This document shows, piece by piece, positions 8,270 to 22,399 of a DNA stretch of 64,000 bases. The DNA is from Streptomyces sp. DSM 110735. GTDB lineage: Bacteria; Actinomycetota; Actinomycetes; Streptomycetales; Streptomycetaceae. Where the stretch lies: assembly GCF_016482685.1 (NCBI RefSeq), contig NZ_JACYHF010000020.1:1-64000 (forward strand), in the 5' to 3' direction. A program made the translations under genes and the position numbers. The notes under the pieces are model-generated. The model had not been told where the DNA came from. It worked only from the letters and a program-made list of their open reading frames with translations, and made no database searches. The stretch's first letter is position 1. Each line of letters begins with the position of its first letter.

Positions 8270-9001
8270 ATGGCCATCATCGACACCGAGGCCACGCTGC
8301 ACGAGGCGCACCGTGACAACCACACGCACCGCGACGTCAACGGCGGCTGGCTGCGCCCCGCCGTCTTCGGCGCGATGGACGGTCTGGTGTCCAACCTCGC
8401 CCTGCTGACCGGTGTCGCGGGCGGGTCCGTCGGCCACCAGACGATCGTGATCACCGGGCTCGCCGGACTCGCCGCGGGCGCCTTCTCCATGGCGGCCGGC
8501 GAGTACACCTCCGTCGCCTCGCAGCGCGAGCTGGTGCTGGCCGAGCTGGACGTCGAGCGCCGTGAGCTGCGCAAGCACCCGCAGGCGGAGGAGGAGGAGC
8601 TGGCCGCGCTGTACACCGCGCGCGGAGTCGAGCCCGGTCTCGCCCGCGAGGTCGCCCGGCAGCTCTCGAAGGACCCCGAGCGCGCCCTGGAGATCCATGC
8701 CCGCGAGGAACTGGGCATCGACCCCGCCGACCTGCCCTCGCCGCTGGTGGCCGCGGTGTCCTCGTTCGGTTCGTTCGCCCTCGGCGCCCTGCTGCCCGTG
8801 CTGCCGTTCCTGTTGGGCGCGACCGTGCTGTGGCCCGCCGTGCTCCTCGCCCTCGCCGGACTCTTCGGCTGCGGTGCGGTGGTGGCCCGGGTGACGGCGC
8901 GGAGCTGGTGGTACAGCGGGCTGAGGCAGCTCGCCCTCGGCGGCGCGGCGGCCGGTGTGACGTACGCCCTGGGCAGCCTGTTCGGTACGGCCCTAGGATG
9001 A
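8270..9001 (+). CDS. VIT1/CCC1 family Fe/Mn transporter
   Basis: A 243-residue membrane protein of the vacuolar iron transporter family, which moves Fe2+ or Mn2+ out of the cytoplasm. The N-terminal part carries GAMDGLVSNLALLTGVAGG (first membrane helix with the conserved GxxDG), then GAFSMAAGEYTSV, the helix-2 signature. A charged, Glu-rich metal-binding segment (about residues 85-145) follows, and three C-terminal hydrophobic helices complete the five-helix plan. The ATG at 8270 starts right at the family's usual N-terminus. No partner gene follows. Bacterial members act in metal detoxification, which agrees with the iron-box-like elements upstream. The exact metal is not determinable. Confidence 0.88.
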   Translation: MAIIDTEATLHEAHRDNHTHRDVNGGWLRPAVFGAMDGLVSNLALLTGVAGGSVGHQTIVITGLAGLAAGAFSMAAGEYTSVASQRELVLAELDVERRELRKHPQAEEEELAALYTARGVEPGLAREVARQLSKDPERALEIHAREELGIDPADLPSPLVAAVSSFGSFALGALLPVLPFLLGATVLWPAVLLALAGLFGCGAVVARVTARSWWYSGLRQLALGGAAAGVTYALGSLFGTALG

Positions 9002-9124
9002 CGTGCAAGGAATGTATGCGAGAGCCCGCATAAATAATCGTTACTCGCGGGTTTCGAACGCTTAACCACGGGGCATGACCAGTGAGCACTGGCACTGCGG
9101 GCAATGACGCCTGCGGTGCGCCCC

Positions 9125-9153
9125 GCGGACCGGGGGAAAGACACCCGGTCCGC
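9125..9153 (+). terminator. Hairpin terminator after the VIT gene
   Basis: A perfect 10-base-pair stem (9125-9134 with 9144-9153) closes a 9-base loop. It sits about 120 bases after the VIT stop codon and lacks a T tract, as is common in Streptomyces. Confidence 0.6.
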
Positions 9154-9374
9154 CCCCCTCGGACCGGCCCGGTCCCGATCCGACCGATCACCCCCGGCCC
9201 GGCCCCCACGCACCTTTCCCGCCGCCGTGCGCGGCACCCGCCGTGACCGACCTCGCGGCACCCGCCGCGACCCCTGCGGCACCCTCGCCGCACCCCGCGG
9301 CACCCGACGCGACCTTCCGTGTGGCGTCCGCATGGTGGAACGGTCTATCCGGTTCCCGGGAGCCGCCCCATCAT

Positions 9375-9390
9375 GTAACCTGCACGAAAT
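9375..9390 (+). promoter_or_regulatory. GlnR-like half box upstream of gltB
   Basis: GTAAC (9375-9379), six bases, then GAAAT (9386-9390) fits one a-b pair of the GlnR box (gTnAC-n6-GaAAC) known from Streptomyces nitrogen genes. A second pair at the standard 6-base spacing is not visible on either side. It lies 75-90 bases before the gltB start. Nitrogen control of glutamate synthase is plausible, but a single pair can occur by chance. Confidence 0.4.
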
Positions 9391-9464
9391 TTTGCACCCC
9401 ACGCAGAGGGCCAGCGTCGTCCCTCGGTACCGCACATGGCCAGATGACGACGACGGGAGAGCCG

Positions 9465-14052
<4,588 letters not shown>

Positions 14053-14060
<8 letters not shown>

Positions 14061-15516
14061 TCCCAAGGGCTTTCTCCAGCACGGCCGCGAGGTCGCCCGT
14101 ACCCGCCCCGTGGACGTGCGCCTCAAGGACTGGAACGAGGTCTACGTCCCCGGCTCCCTGCTGCCGATCATCAGCAAGCAGGCCAGCCGGTGCATGGACT
14201 GCGGCATCCCGTTCTGTCACAACGGCTGTCCGCTCGGGAACCTGATCCCCGAGTGGAACGACTACGCCTACCGCGAGGACTGGGCCGCCGCCTCCGAGCG
14301 GCTGCACGCGACCAACAACTTCCCGGAGTTCACCGGTCGTCTGTGCCCCGCCCCCTGCGAGTCGGCCTGTGTGCTGGGCATCAACCAGCAGCCGGTCACC
14401 ATCAAGAACGTCGAGGTCTCCATCATCGACAAGGCGTGGGAGACCGGGGACGTCGCCCCGCGCATCCCCGAGCGCCTCTCGGGCAAGACCGTCGCCGTCG
14501 TCGGCTCGGGTCCGGCGGGGCTCGCCGCCGCCCAGCAGCTCACCCGCGCCGGGCACACGGTCGCCGTCTACGAGCGCGCCGACCGCGTCGGCGGTCTGCT
14601 GCGGTACGGCATCCCCGAGTTCAAGATGGAGAAGCGGCACATCAACCGCCGCATAGAGCAGATGCGCGCGGAGGGCACCCGCTTCCGCACCGGCGTCGAG
14701 ATCGGCCGCGACCTCAAGGCGACCGACCTCAAGAAGCGCTACGACGCGGTCGTCCTGGCCGTCGGCGCCACCACCGCGCGTGATCTTCCCGTCCCCGGGC
14801 GGGAGTTGAACGGCATCCACCAGGCGATGGAGTATCTGCCGCTGTCCAACAAGGTCCAGGAGGGCGACTACGTCGCCCCGCCGATCTCGGCCGAGGGCAA
14901 GCACGTCGTGGTCATCGGCGGCGGCGACACCGGCGCCGACTGCGTGGGCACCGCCCACCGCCAGGGCGCCGCCTCCGTCACCCAGTTGGAGATCATGCCC
15001 CGCCCGAACGACGAGCGGCACGCCCTGAACCAGCCCTGGCCGACCTTCCCCATGCTCTACAAGGTCACCAGCGCCCACGAGGAGGGCGGCGAGCGGGTCT
15101 ACTCCGTCTCCACCACCCACTTCGAGGGCGACGAGGACGGCAACGTCCAGTGGCTGCACCTGACCGAGGTCGAGTTCGTCGAGGGCAAGCTGACCCCCAA
15201 GCCGGGCAGCGAGCGGAAGATCCCGGCCCAACTGGTCACCCTCGCCATGGGCTTCACCGGCACCGACCGGGACAACGGGCTGGTCGAGCAGTTCGGTCTG
15301 GAGCTGGACGAGCGGGGCAACATCGCCCGCGACGCCGACTTCCGGACCAACGTGCCCGGCGTGTTCGTCGCAGGTGACGCGGGCCGCGGTCAGTCCCTCA
15401 TCGTGTGGGCCATCGCCGAGGGCCGCTCCGCCGCCCGCGGCGTGGACCGCCACCTCACCGGGGCGAGCGACCTGCCCGCCCCGATCCGTCCGACCGACCG
15501 CGCCCTGGCGGTCTGA
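14053..15516 (+). CDS. gltD: Glutamate synthase (NADPH) small subunit
   Basis: A 487-residue beta subunit that oxidises NADPH and passes electrons through FAD and two 4Fe-4S clusters to the large subunit. N-terminal cysteines C47, C50, C55 and C59 (CMDCGIPFCHNGC) and C98, C102 and C106 are the cluster ligands. GSGPAG at 151-156 binds FAD and GGGDTG at 289-294 binds NADPH. The ATG lies inside the gltB 3' end with GGAGG about nine bases upstream, which supports translational coupling. The length is typical of actinobacterial GltD. Confidence 0.97.
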
Positions 15517-15561
15517 CGGTCCCCGCACCGGATGTCCCGTACAACGACGTACGCGGCATCG

Positions 15562-15611
15562 GGCGGCGCCTGCCCGACAGTCCCCGACCGGACGCCCCGG
15601 CAGGCGCCGCC
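15562..15611. terminator. Bidirectional terminator between gltD and the rhomboid gene
   Basis: A perfect 13-base inverted repeat (15562-15574 with 15599-15611) encloses 24 bases between two convergent genes. It can end both transcripts. Confidence 0.75.
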
Positions 15612-15655
15612 GCCTGTCCGGGGGCGGTTCCGCGAAGGGCGCGAGGGAGCGGGGC

Positions 15656-16573
15656 TCAGGCCATGGCGCCTGTGAAGCCCGACACCTTCACCCACGTCAG
15701 CACCAGCAGCACCACCACCAGCGCCGCGCACGCCCCCGCCTGGATCAGCGTCCGGCGCCTGTCGCGGGGCGCGTAGGCGTAGGCGAGCGTCACCAGAGCG
15801 CCCGTCAGCAGACCGCCCAGGTGCGCCTCCCAGGACGTCATGAACGCCGAGACCACCAGCCATACCAGCAGACCGGTCATGTACTGGTTGACCGCTCGCA
15901 TGTCGTAGCCGAGGCGGCGCCCCATCACCCAATAGGCGGCGCCCAGGCCGAAGATGGCGCCCGAGGCGCCGATCGTCAGGTCGTCAGGGGCGACGAGCAG
16001 CACCAGCACCGAGCCGCCCAGCGCGGAGAGCAGATACAGCGCGAGATAGCGGGCGCGCCCCAACTGGGTCTCCACCACCCGGCCGATGCTCCACAGCGAG
16101 ACCATGTTCATCACGAGGTGCACCATCCCCAGACCCTCGTCCGGCGGCATGTGCAGGAACGATCCGGTCAGCAGCCGTTCCCACTGCCCGCCCGCGAGCC
16201 CCTCCGGGCGCAGCACCGGGTCGTAGGGGTACTGCCACAGGTAGTGCCCGCCGTGCGGTCCGAGCAGCCCCGCGCCCAGCATCCCGAACCGGTCCACCAT
16301 GGACGGCCGGGCCAGCTCGACGAGATAGGCGAGCACGTTCAGACTGACCAGCGCGTACGTCACCAGCGGCACCGCGCTGATCCTGCCGCCGAACGCCGTC
16401 CGCGCCTGCCGGACCGAGCGCGTCCCCTCCTTCACGCACTCCACACACTGGTGGCCGACCGCCGCCTCGCGCATGCAGTTGGGGCAGATGTAGCGGTCGC
16501 AGCGGGTGCAGCGGACGTGCGACTCCACCTTGGGATGGCGGAAGCAGGTGGTCACGTCGGACTCGGCGGTCAC
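15656..16573 (-). CDS. Rhomboid intramembrane serine protease with N-terminal zinc finger
   Basis: A 305-residue rhomboid. The N-terminal 46 residues form a B-box-like zinc finger (C10, H13, C22, C25, C30, C33, H41, C43, C46). Six or seven membrane helices follow. The catalytic serine is Ser204 in GASGAIFG and the catalytic histidine is His251 in WEAHLGG; His152 and Asn156 (HLVMN) give the oxyanion side. Family members cut single-pass membrane proteins within the bilayer; the substrate here is unknown. The GTG start has AGGAG six bases upstream. This zinc-finger-rhomboid architecture recurs in actinobacteria. Confidence 0.93.
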   Translation of the reverse strand: MTAESDVTTCFRHPKVESHVRCTRCDRYICPNCMREAAVGHQCVECVKEGTRSVRQARTAFGGRISAVPLVTYALVSLNVLAYLVELARPSMVDRFGMLGAGLLGPHGGHYLWQYPYDPVLRPEGLAGGQWERLLTGSFLHMPPDEGLGMVHLVMNMVSLWSIGRVVETQLGRARYLALYLLSALGGSVLVLLVAPDDLTIGASGAIFGLGAAYWVMGRRLGYDMRAVNQYMTGLLVWLVVSAFMTSWEAHLGGLLTGALVTLAYAYAPRDRRRTLIQAGACAALVVVLLVLTWVKVSGFTGAMA

Positions 16574-16897
16574 GGCCGGCTCCTCGGGAAGGACTCGGGG
16601 AAGAGTGGGACAGGATGAGCCGGTGGGGCGGCGGCGAACAAACTATCGGACAGGGGCGGACGGTGGGCGAACGGCGGGGGAGGAACGGACCAGCCGGTGG
16701 CGATCACCTGATTTCCTGATGTCGCGTCACCTCCCCGCACTCCGCGCACTCATAGGGATGACAGACCCGGCGAGGCACATATCCGCTGGTCGGGACGCGT
16801 GCTGATGATGTCCCGGATCATCGCGCCCACCGCAGTCGCCCAGCCCGTTCCCCACAACGGGCTGCTGCGCCGTGCGCGGATCCGGAAGGAGACTGCC
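16574..16897. other. Divergent promoter region, no gene seen
   Basis: A 324-base gap between the rhomboid gene and the hydrolase gene. It must contain two outward promoters, but no hexamer pair stands out. In-frame codons upstream of the hydrolase GTG were excluded because a clear AAGGAG precedes the later start. Confidence 0.6.
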
Positions 16898-18115
16898 GTG
16901 TCCGAGCAGCAGACCGAGCAGGCGGAGCGGAGCGTCGGGGCGTTCACCCTCGCCGATCCGGTCACCACCGCACCCCCGGCCGGGCAGCCGGTCCCGGAGC
17001 CCGACGAGACGTGGGATCTGCCGGGCGGCTTCGCCCACGTGTACTACGGCGAGGGCAACCACGGCATCGCCCGTCCGGTGGTCATGGCCGACGGCTTCAG
17101 CCTCGGCCCCAGCGACCTGTCCTGGCTCCACGCCCACCTCGACCAGGGCGCGTTCCCCCTCCTGACCGAACTGCGCCGCCGCGGCCGTGACGCCGTCCTG
17201 ATCGGCTACGACGAGCGCAGCGCGTCCCTCCTCGACAACGCCCAGACCGCGACCGCGGCGATCCACCGGACCCTCGCCGAACGGCTGGGCGGCACCAGCC
17301 TGATGGTGGGCGGCTTCAGCATGGGCGGCCTGGTCACCCGCTACGCGCTGGCCAGGATGGAGGCGCAGCGCATGGACCACCAGACCGGCGTCTACTTCTC
17401 CTACGACACCCCGCACCGGGGCGCGTACATCCCCGTCGGCCTCCAGGCGTTCTCGCACTTCATCCCGGTGCCGAACGACTTCGCCCGGCAGATGGACAGC
17501 CCCGCCGCCCGCCAGATGCTGTGGCGCCACTACGACCCGAAGACCGGCGAGAGCGGTATCGCCCCCGAGCGCACCGCGTTCCTCCAGGAGCTGGCGAAGG
17601 TCGGCAACTGGCCCCGCATCCCGCGCCTCCTCGCTCTCGCCAACGGCCGCGGCGACGGCACCGGCATCGCCGTCCCGCCCGGCGAGACCGTGCTCACGGT
17701 GGACCGCGTCTACCCCGGCACCGCCTTCTCCGCCCAGGCGCAGGGCAAGGACGTCACGGTCGCCGAGCTGAAGCGGCGCTTCCCGGCCGCCGAGAAGACC
17801 ATCACCACCAGCGGATTCCCCGAGCTGGACGGCGCCCCCGGCGGCACCCTGCGCTCCTACGGCATCCTCGCCGACGCGCTGAAGAAGGCGGGCGCCCAGG
17901 TCGACCTGCGCCACCCGGAGGTCTCTTTCGTGCCCACGGTCAGCGCGGTCTCGATCCGCGACCTCGACCAGCAGAAGGACCTGTACGCGAACGTCTACGA
18001 CCTTCCGCCGGACGAGGCCGACGTGGACGACTTCGTCTGCTCCTCCGACACCACCGCGCACACCACCGTCACCGCGGAACTGGCCACCTGGCTGCTGGAC
18101 CGGCTGCCGGACTAG
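16898..18115 (+). CDS. Alpha/beta-hydrolase (lipase/esterase-like)
   Basis: A 405-residue alpha/beta-hydrolase. The nucleophile elbow is GGFSMGG with Ser141, followed by a helix of LVTRYALAR type, and YDTPHRGAYIP fits a lipase/PGAP1-like strand-loop. A C-terminal His in TAHTTVTAEL could complete the triad. No signal peptide or lipobox is seen, so it is probably cytoplasmic. The GTG start has AAGGAGA about six bases upstream. It stands alone and is convergent with the metalloprotease gene 13 bases away. The substrate cannot be inferred. Confidence 0.75.
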   Translation: MSEQQTEQAERSVGAFTLADPVTTAPPAGQPVPEPDETWDLPGGFAHVYYGEGNHGIARPVVMADGFSLGPSDLSWLHAHLDQGAFPLLTELRRRGRDAVLIGYDERSASLLDNAQTATAAIHRTLAERLGGTSLMVGGFSMGGLVTRYALARMEAQRMDHQTGVYFSYDTPHRGAYIPVGLQAFSHFIPVPNDFARQMDSPAARQMLWRHYDPKTGESGIAPERTAFLQELAKVGNWPRIPRLLALANGRGDGTGIAVPPGETVLTVDRVYPGTAFSAQAQGKDVTVAELKRRFPAAEKTITTSGFPELDGAPGGTLRSYGILADALKKAGAQVDLRHPEVSFVPTVSAVSIRDLDQQKDLYANVYDLPPDEADVDDFVCSSDTTAHTTVTAELATWLLDRLPD

Positions 18116-18128
18116 AACGCCCCGCCGC

Positions 18129-19016
18129 TCAGGTGTCGCACTCCAGCACCGTGCGGCACAGCCCGCACCGCGCCTTGACCCGCCCCCGCACCGGCACCCT
18201 GATCCGCTGGTGGCAGACCGGGCAGTCGAAGGAGACACGCGGGCGCCCGTCGGCTCCGGAGGTGAAGGTGTAGCCCACCTCCGGGTCCGGCGGGTTGCGC
18301 GGGGGACGGCGGCGCTGGTGGGCGTAGCGCAGCCGGGCCGGGCGCCCCGCCGCCGTCAGCGGGGGTCGGCGCTCGTCGTGCCGGGCGCGGGCGAGCCCCT
18401 TGGCGTACGCGTCCGCCGCCTGCGGGCTGGTGAACCACACCGCCGGGTCCTCGTGGAACAGCAGCGCCCGCTTGGCCAGCACGTACCCGAACTCCTCCGG
18501 AGTGAGATAGCCCAGCTTCTGCGAGGCGGGACCGTGCTCGCGGTAGGCGTCCAGGAGCAGCCAGCCCGCGCCCAGGTAGACCGCCACCGTGTCGGTCAGG
18601 ATCTCGTTCTCCGCCGTGGTCGGGAAGGCCAGACCGAGCCGGTGCAGATAGACGTGCGTGACCTCGTGGGCGAGAGCCGCGCCGATGTCCTCGCGGTGGG
18701 TGCGGAAGCGGTCGTTCAGCTCCACGAAGTACTCCGGACCCGCCGCCAGCTCGACGTTCGCCGCGTGGGTCATCTCCCGGAACCCCACGATCAGCCGGGC
18801 GTCCGGCAGCCGGAAGTGCCGCACCAGCTCGCGCGCCACCCGCTGCGCGCCCAGATGCAGGTCGTCCGCGTCCCCGAAGGCCACGTCGGCCGGGGCCACG
18901 CTGGTCGCGAAGGTCTCCACCACGTCGTACGACAGCCGCTTGTACAGCGCGGTGACCGCCCGCCGTACCGTCGCCAGATGCGGGAAACCGTGCTCGACCG
19001 GTCCGCCGTTCGCCAC
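18129..19016 (-). CDS. HExxH zinc metalloprotease-like protein with C-terminal zinc ribbon
   Basis: A 295-residue protein with H117-E118-x-x-H121 (AHEVTH) and an acidic TAENEILTD about 15 residues later that could supply the third zinc ligand. The C-terminus has two CxxC pairs (CPVC and CGLC), a zinc ribbon that probably binds nucleic acid or protein. No signal peptide is seen. The GTG start is taken at the first plausible codon, with a weak G-rich ribosome site. It is divergent from the chorismate mutase gene. It may be a cytoplasmic protease or a protein that kept the fold for another role. Confidence 0.7.
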   Translation of the reverse strand: MANGGPVEHGFPHLATVRRAVTALYKRLSYDVVETFATSVAPADVAFGDADDLHLGAQRVARELVRHFRLPDARLIVGFREMTHAANVELAAGPEYFVELNDRFRTHREDIGAALAHEVTHVYLHRLGLAFPTTAENEILTDTVAVYLGAGWLLLDAYREHGPASQKLGYLTPEEFGYVLAKRALLFHEDPAVWFTSPQAADAYAKGLARARHDERRPPLTAAGRPARLRYAHQRRRPPRNPPDPEVGYTFTSGADGRPRVSFDCPVCHQRIRVPVRGRVKARCGLCRTVLECDT

Positions 19017-19100
19017 GTCCGCACCCCCAAAGACGCCGGGAAGCCCCCTCCACCATAGGTCCGTCCCGACCGCCCGGGAACGGCGCCGGGCCGCGCCCCG

Positions 19101-19114
19101 TAGGGTTGTCGCCC
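19101..19114 (+). promoter_or_regulatory. Leaderless-type -10 before chorismate mutase
   Basis: TAGGGT (19101-19106) ends eight bases before the ATG at 19115, leaving no room for a ribosome site. This spacing is what leaderless actinobacterial genes show. No good -35 is visible. Confidence 0.5.
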
Positions 19115-19456
19115 ATGACCATCAGCAACACCGGTACCGGTGACGTCGAGCCCGAGGTCCGCGAGGAGCTGGAGCGGCTGCGGGCGAGCATCGACAACAT
19201 CGACGCCGCCGTCGTCCACATGCTGGCCGAGCGCTTCAAGGCCACCCAGCAGGTCGGCCGCCTCAAAGCCCGCCACCAGTTGCCCCCGGCCGACCCCGCC
19301 CGCGAGGCCCGCCAGATCGCCCGCCTGCGCAGCCTCGCCGAGGACGCCCGCCTCGACCCGGCCTTCGCCGAGAAGTTCCTCAACTTCATCGTGGCCGAGG
19401 TGATCCGCCACCACGAGCGCATCGCGGAGGACACGGTGCGGCCTCCGGCGAACTGA
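19115..19456 (+). CDS. Chorismate mutase (AroQ type)
   Basis: A 113-residue all-helical chorismate mutase, which turns chorismate into prephenate at the branch to phenylalanine and tyrosine. The pattern ELERLRASIDNIDAAVVHMLAER, then K and R in AxQVGRLKARH, and a final helix ending in IRHHE are typical of the E. coli P-protein mutase domain (AroQ). The ATG is preferred over an upstream TTG because a -10-like TAGGGT lies just before it, and there is no ribosome site. No aromatic pathway gene is adjacent. Confidence 0.85.
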   Translation: MTISNTGTGDVEPEVREELERLRASIDNIDAAVVHMLAERFKATQQVGRLKARHQLPPADPAREARQIARLRSLAEDARLDPAFAEKFLNFIVAEVIRHHERIAEDTVRPPAN

Positions 19457-19855
19457 GGGGTGTGAGCCGCAGTGCCTGGTGCCGGCGTACGCACCTGGCG
19501 TACGTCCCGACCGTCCCCGACGGCGGTGCCCACGACCGAGCGCGCCCGCGCCCACCCGACACGGCCGGGCCCACGGGGCACGCCTGTCGCGGCGCCCGCG
19601 CCCCGGGTGCATCACGTCAGGGGGCTGTGCGGGAACTGGGGTTCGGACCGCATCCCCCGCCACGGGCGGCGGCGAGCGCGGCTGGTCCCCCCTGGCCGAC
19701 AGCCGCGGGCGCGAGCGCGGCGGTGACCCGCGCGAGCCGTTCCGGCGGGGCCGGAGCGCCGGGGTGAGGTGCGTGGGAGAAAGGGAGAGGCGGACATAAG
19801 CCATGTACCGGTCCGCCCCTGTCCGGCACCGGCGGCATCGGGCAGCATGGCCTGC
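19457..19855. other. Gap between chorismate mutase and pepN
   Basis: A 399-base gap with no gene I can support. A 7-base-pair hairpin (19486-19492 with 19498-19504, loop of five) may end the mutase message. The extension upstream of the chosen pepN ATG has no ribosome site and lacks homology-like features. Confidence 0.6.
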
Positions 19856-22339
19856 ATGTCCGTACTGACGCGCGACGAAGCGCAAGCCCGAGCACAGCTC
19901 ATCGACGTCCACCGCTACACCGTCGACCTCGACCTCACCACCGGGGACGAGACCTTCGGCTCCCGTACCGCGATCGCGTTCAGCGCGCGGTCCGACGGGG
20001 ACACCTTCGTCGAGCTGAAGCCCGCCGAGCTGCGCGCCGTCACCCTGGACGGACAGCCCCTGGACCCCGAGACCCTGGACGGCAACCGGCTGCCGCTGAA
20101 GAACCTCACCGCGGGCGAACACGAACTCACCGTGGACGCCGTCATGCGCTACTCGCGCACCGGCGAGGGCATGCACCGCTTCACCGACCCCACCGACGGC
20201 GAGACCTACCTCTACACCCAGCTCTTCCTCGACGATGTCCAGCGCGTCTACGCCGCCTTCGACCAGCCCGACCTCAAGGCGGTCTTCGACGTCACCGTCA
20301 CCGCCCCCGAGGAATGGACCGTCCTCGCCAACGGCGTCACCGAACACCTCGGGGAGGGACGCTGGAAGGCAGCCACCACCCCGCTCATCTCCACCTACCT
20401 CCTCGCCGTCGCCGCGGGTCCCTGGCACTCGGTCCGCACCGAACACCGCGGACTGCCCTTCGGCATCCACTGCCGCCGCTCGCTCGCCCCCCACCTCGAC
20501 GCCGACGCCGACGAACTCCTCGACATCACCCGCGCCTGCTTCGACCGCTACCACGAGAAGTTCGCGGAGCCCTACCCCTTCGACTCCTACGACCAGGCGT
20601 TCGTCCCCGAGTTCAACGCGGGCGCCATGGAGAACCCCGGACTCGTCACCTTCCGCGACGAGTTCGTCTACCGCTCCGCCGTCACCGACACCGAGCGGCA
20701 GACCCGCGCCATGGTCATCGCCCACGAGATGGCCCACATGTGGTTCGGCGACCTGGTCACCCTCAAGTGGTGGGACGACATCTGGCTGAACGAGTCCTTC
20801 GCGGAGTACATGGGCTACCAGACCACCCTGGAGGCCACCCGCTTCACCGAACCCTGGGTGGAGTTCGGCGTCACCCGCAAGGCGTGGGGCTACGACGCCG
20901 ACCAGCGCCCCTCCACCCACCCCGTCGCCCCCGAGGCAGTCGACGACACCGCCGCCGCCCTCCTCAACTTCGACGGCATCTCCTACGCCAAGGGCGCCTC
21001 CGCGCTGCGCCAGCTCGTCGCCTGGCTCGGCGAGAAGGACTTCCTCGCGGGCATCAACATCCACTTCGAGCGGCACCGGTTCGGCAACGCCACCCTCGCC
21101 GACTTCATCGACTCCCTCGCCGCCGCCACCGAACGCGACGTCCACGCCTGGGCCGACGCCTGGCTGCGCACCACCGGCGTCGACAAGCTCACCGCTCACC
21201 TCGGCGCCGCCGAGGACGGCACCCGCACCCTCACCGTCGAGCACGACGGCAGCCGCCCGCACCGCGTCACCGTCGGTCTCTACGACCACGACCTCACCGA
21301 GGAGGGCCGCCTCACCCCGCGCGCACCCCTCGGCCTCGACATCCCGCACACCGCGCCCGCCCCCATCGGCAAGCGCCCCGCCCTGGTCGTCCTCAACGAC
21401 GGCGACCAGACCTACGCCAAGATCCGCTTCGACGCCGACTCCTTCGAGACCGTCCGCACCAGCCTCTCCGGGCTGCCCGACCCGCTCACCCGCGCGGTCG
21501 TCTGGAACGCCCTGCGCGACGCCGTACGCGACGGCGAACTCCCGCCCGCCGCCTACCTGGAGACCGCCCGCGCCCACCTCCCGCTGGAGACCGACCTCGC
21601 CCTCGTCGAGGGCGTCCTCGCCTTCGCCATCAGCCACATCGCGCCGCGCTACCTCACCCCCGAGGAGCGCCCCGCGGCGCTCGCCACCCTCACCTCGCTC
21701 TGCCGCGACCTCATCCGCCGCACCGAGGACGGCGACCACCCCGGTCTGCGCCTGATCGCCGTACGCCGCTTCATCGACGTCGCCGCCCACCCCGAGACCC
21801 TCGACGCCTGGCTCGCCGACGGCACCGTGCCCGGCGGACCCGAACTCGACCCCGAGCTGCGCTGGCGCATCCTCGGCAGGCTCGCCGTCCTCGGCGCCAC
21901 CGACGAGACCGCCATCGCCGCCGAACTCGAACGCGACCCCTCCGCCAGCGGACAGGAGGGCGCCGCCCGCTGCCGCGCCGCCCTGCCCGACCCCGAGGCC
22001 AAGCGGACCGCCTGGGACGCGATGTTCACCGGCGACGACCTCTCCAACTACCTCTTCAAGGCCGTCGCCCTGGGCTTCTGGCAGCCCGAACAGGCCGACC
22101 TGGTACGGGAGTACGTGACCCGCTACTTCAAGGAGGCACCCGCCCTCGCCGCCCGCCGCGGTCCCGCCATCGCCGCCGCCGCGGGCGTCTGGGCCTTCCC
22201 CCGCCACGCCGTCGACCGCGAGACCCTCACCCTCGGCGAGACCTGCCTGAGCGAGGGCACCCCGCCCACCGCCCTGCGCCGCAAGCTGATCGACGAACTG
22301 GACGATCTGGCACGGGCGTTGCGCGTACGGGGCGAATAG
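19856..22339 (+). CDS. pepN: Aminopeptidase N (M1 family)
   Basis: An 827-residue zinc aminopeptidase that removes N-terminal residues from peptides in the cytoplasm. GAMEN at 256-260 binds the free amino group; H290-E291-M-A-H294 with Glu313 (NESFAEY) forms the zinc site. The C-terminal ERAP1-like helical domain is present to the end, and the length agrees with actinobacterial PepN. The start at 19856 has no ribosome site, but CAGCAT (19843-19848) lies seven bases before it, suggesting a leaderless message. An in-frame ATG three codons earlier is also possible. Confidence 0.95.
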   Translation: MSVLTRDEAQARAQLIDVHRYTVDLDLTTGDETFGSRTAIAFSARSDGDTFVELKPAELRAVTLDGQPLDPETLDGNRLPLKNLTAGEHELTVDAVMRYSRTGEGMHRFTDPTDGETYLYTQLFLDDVQRVYAAFDQPDLKAVFDVTVTAPEEWTVLANGVTEHLGEGRWKAATTPLISTYLLAVAAGPWHSVRTEHRGLPFGIHCRRSLAPHLDADADELLDITRACFDRYHEKFAEPYPFDSYDQAFVPEFNAGAMENPGLVTFRDEFVYRSAVTDTERQTRAMVIAHEMAHMWFGDLVTLKWWDDIWLNESFAEYMGYQTTLEATRFTEPWVEFGVTRKAWGYDADQRPSTHPVAPEAVDDTAAALLNFDGISYAKGASALRQLVAWLGEKDFLAGINIHFERHRFGNATLADFIDSLAAATERDVHAWADAWLRTTGVDKLTAHLGAAEDGTRTLTVEHDGSRPHRVTVGLYDHDLTEEGRLTPRAPLGLDIPHTAPAPIGKRPALVVLNDGDQTYAKIRFDADSFETVRTSLSGLPDPLTRAVVWNALRDAVRDGELPPAAYLETARAHLPLETDLALVEGVLAFAISHIAPRYLTPEERPAALATLTSLCRDLIRRTEDGDHPGLRLIAVRRFIDVAAHPETLDAWLADGTVPGGPELDPELRWRILGRLAVLGATDETAIAAELERDPSASGQEGAARCRAALPDPEAKRTAWDAMFTGDDLSNYLFKAVALGFWQPEQADLVREYVTRYFKEAPALAARRGPAIAAAAGVWAFPRHAVDRETLTLGETCLSEGTPPTALRRKLIDELDDLARALRVRGE

Positions 22340-22350
22340 CCGACCGGGGC

Positions 22351-22399
22351 GCCGGGCGGTGCGGTCAGGCGGAGCCCGTCCTCCGCAGCACCGCCCGGC
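22351..22399. terminator. Bidirectional hairpin between pepN and the GNAT gene
   Basis: A perfect 12-base inverted repeat (22351-22362 with 22388-22399, 25-base loop) lies where pepN and the minus-strand GNAT gene converge. The stem overlaps the stop codon and last codons of the GNAT gene. Confidence 0.6.

Larger units (their letters stand above)
9002..9464. other. Gap between VIT gene and gltB
   Basis: This 463-base gap has no convincing gene. It contains a strong hairpin that probably ends the VIT transcript, a short palindrome CCAGTG-AG-CACTGG near 9078, and close to gltB an AT-richer stretch carrying a GlnR-like element. The in-frame extension upstream of the chosen gltB start is low-complexity Ala/Pro and is not counted as protein. 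Confidence 0.7.

Noticed and set aside
9243..9464. Longer gltB start
   Set aside because: The extension is Ala/Pro-rich low complexity, and the chosen ATG has a ribosome site and a normal 38-residue propeptide before the catalytic Cys.
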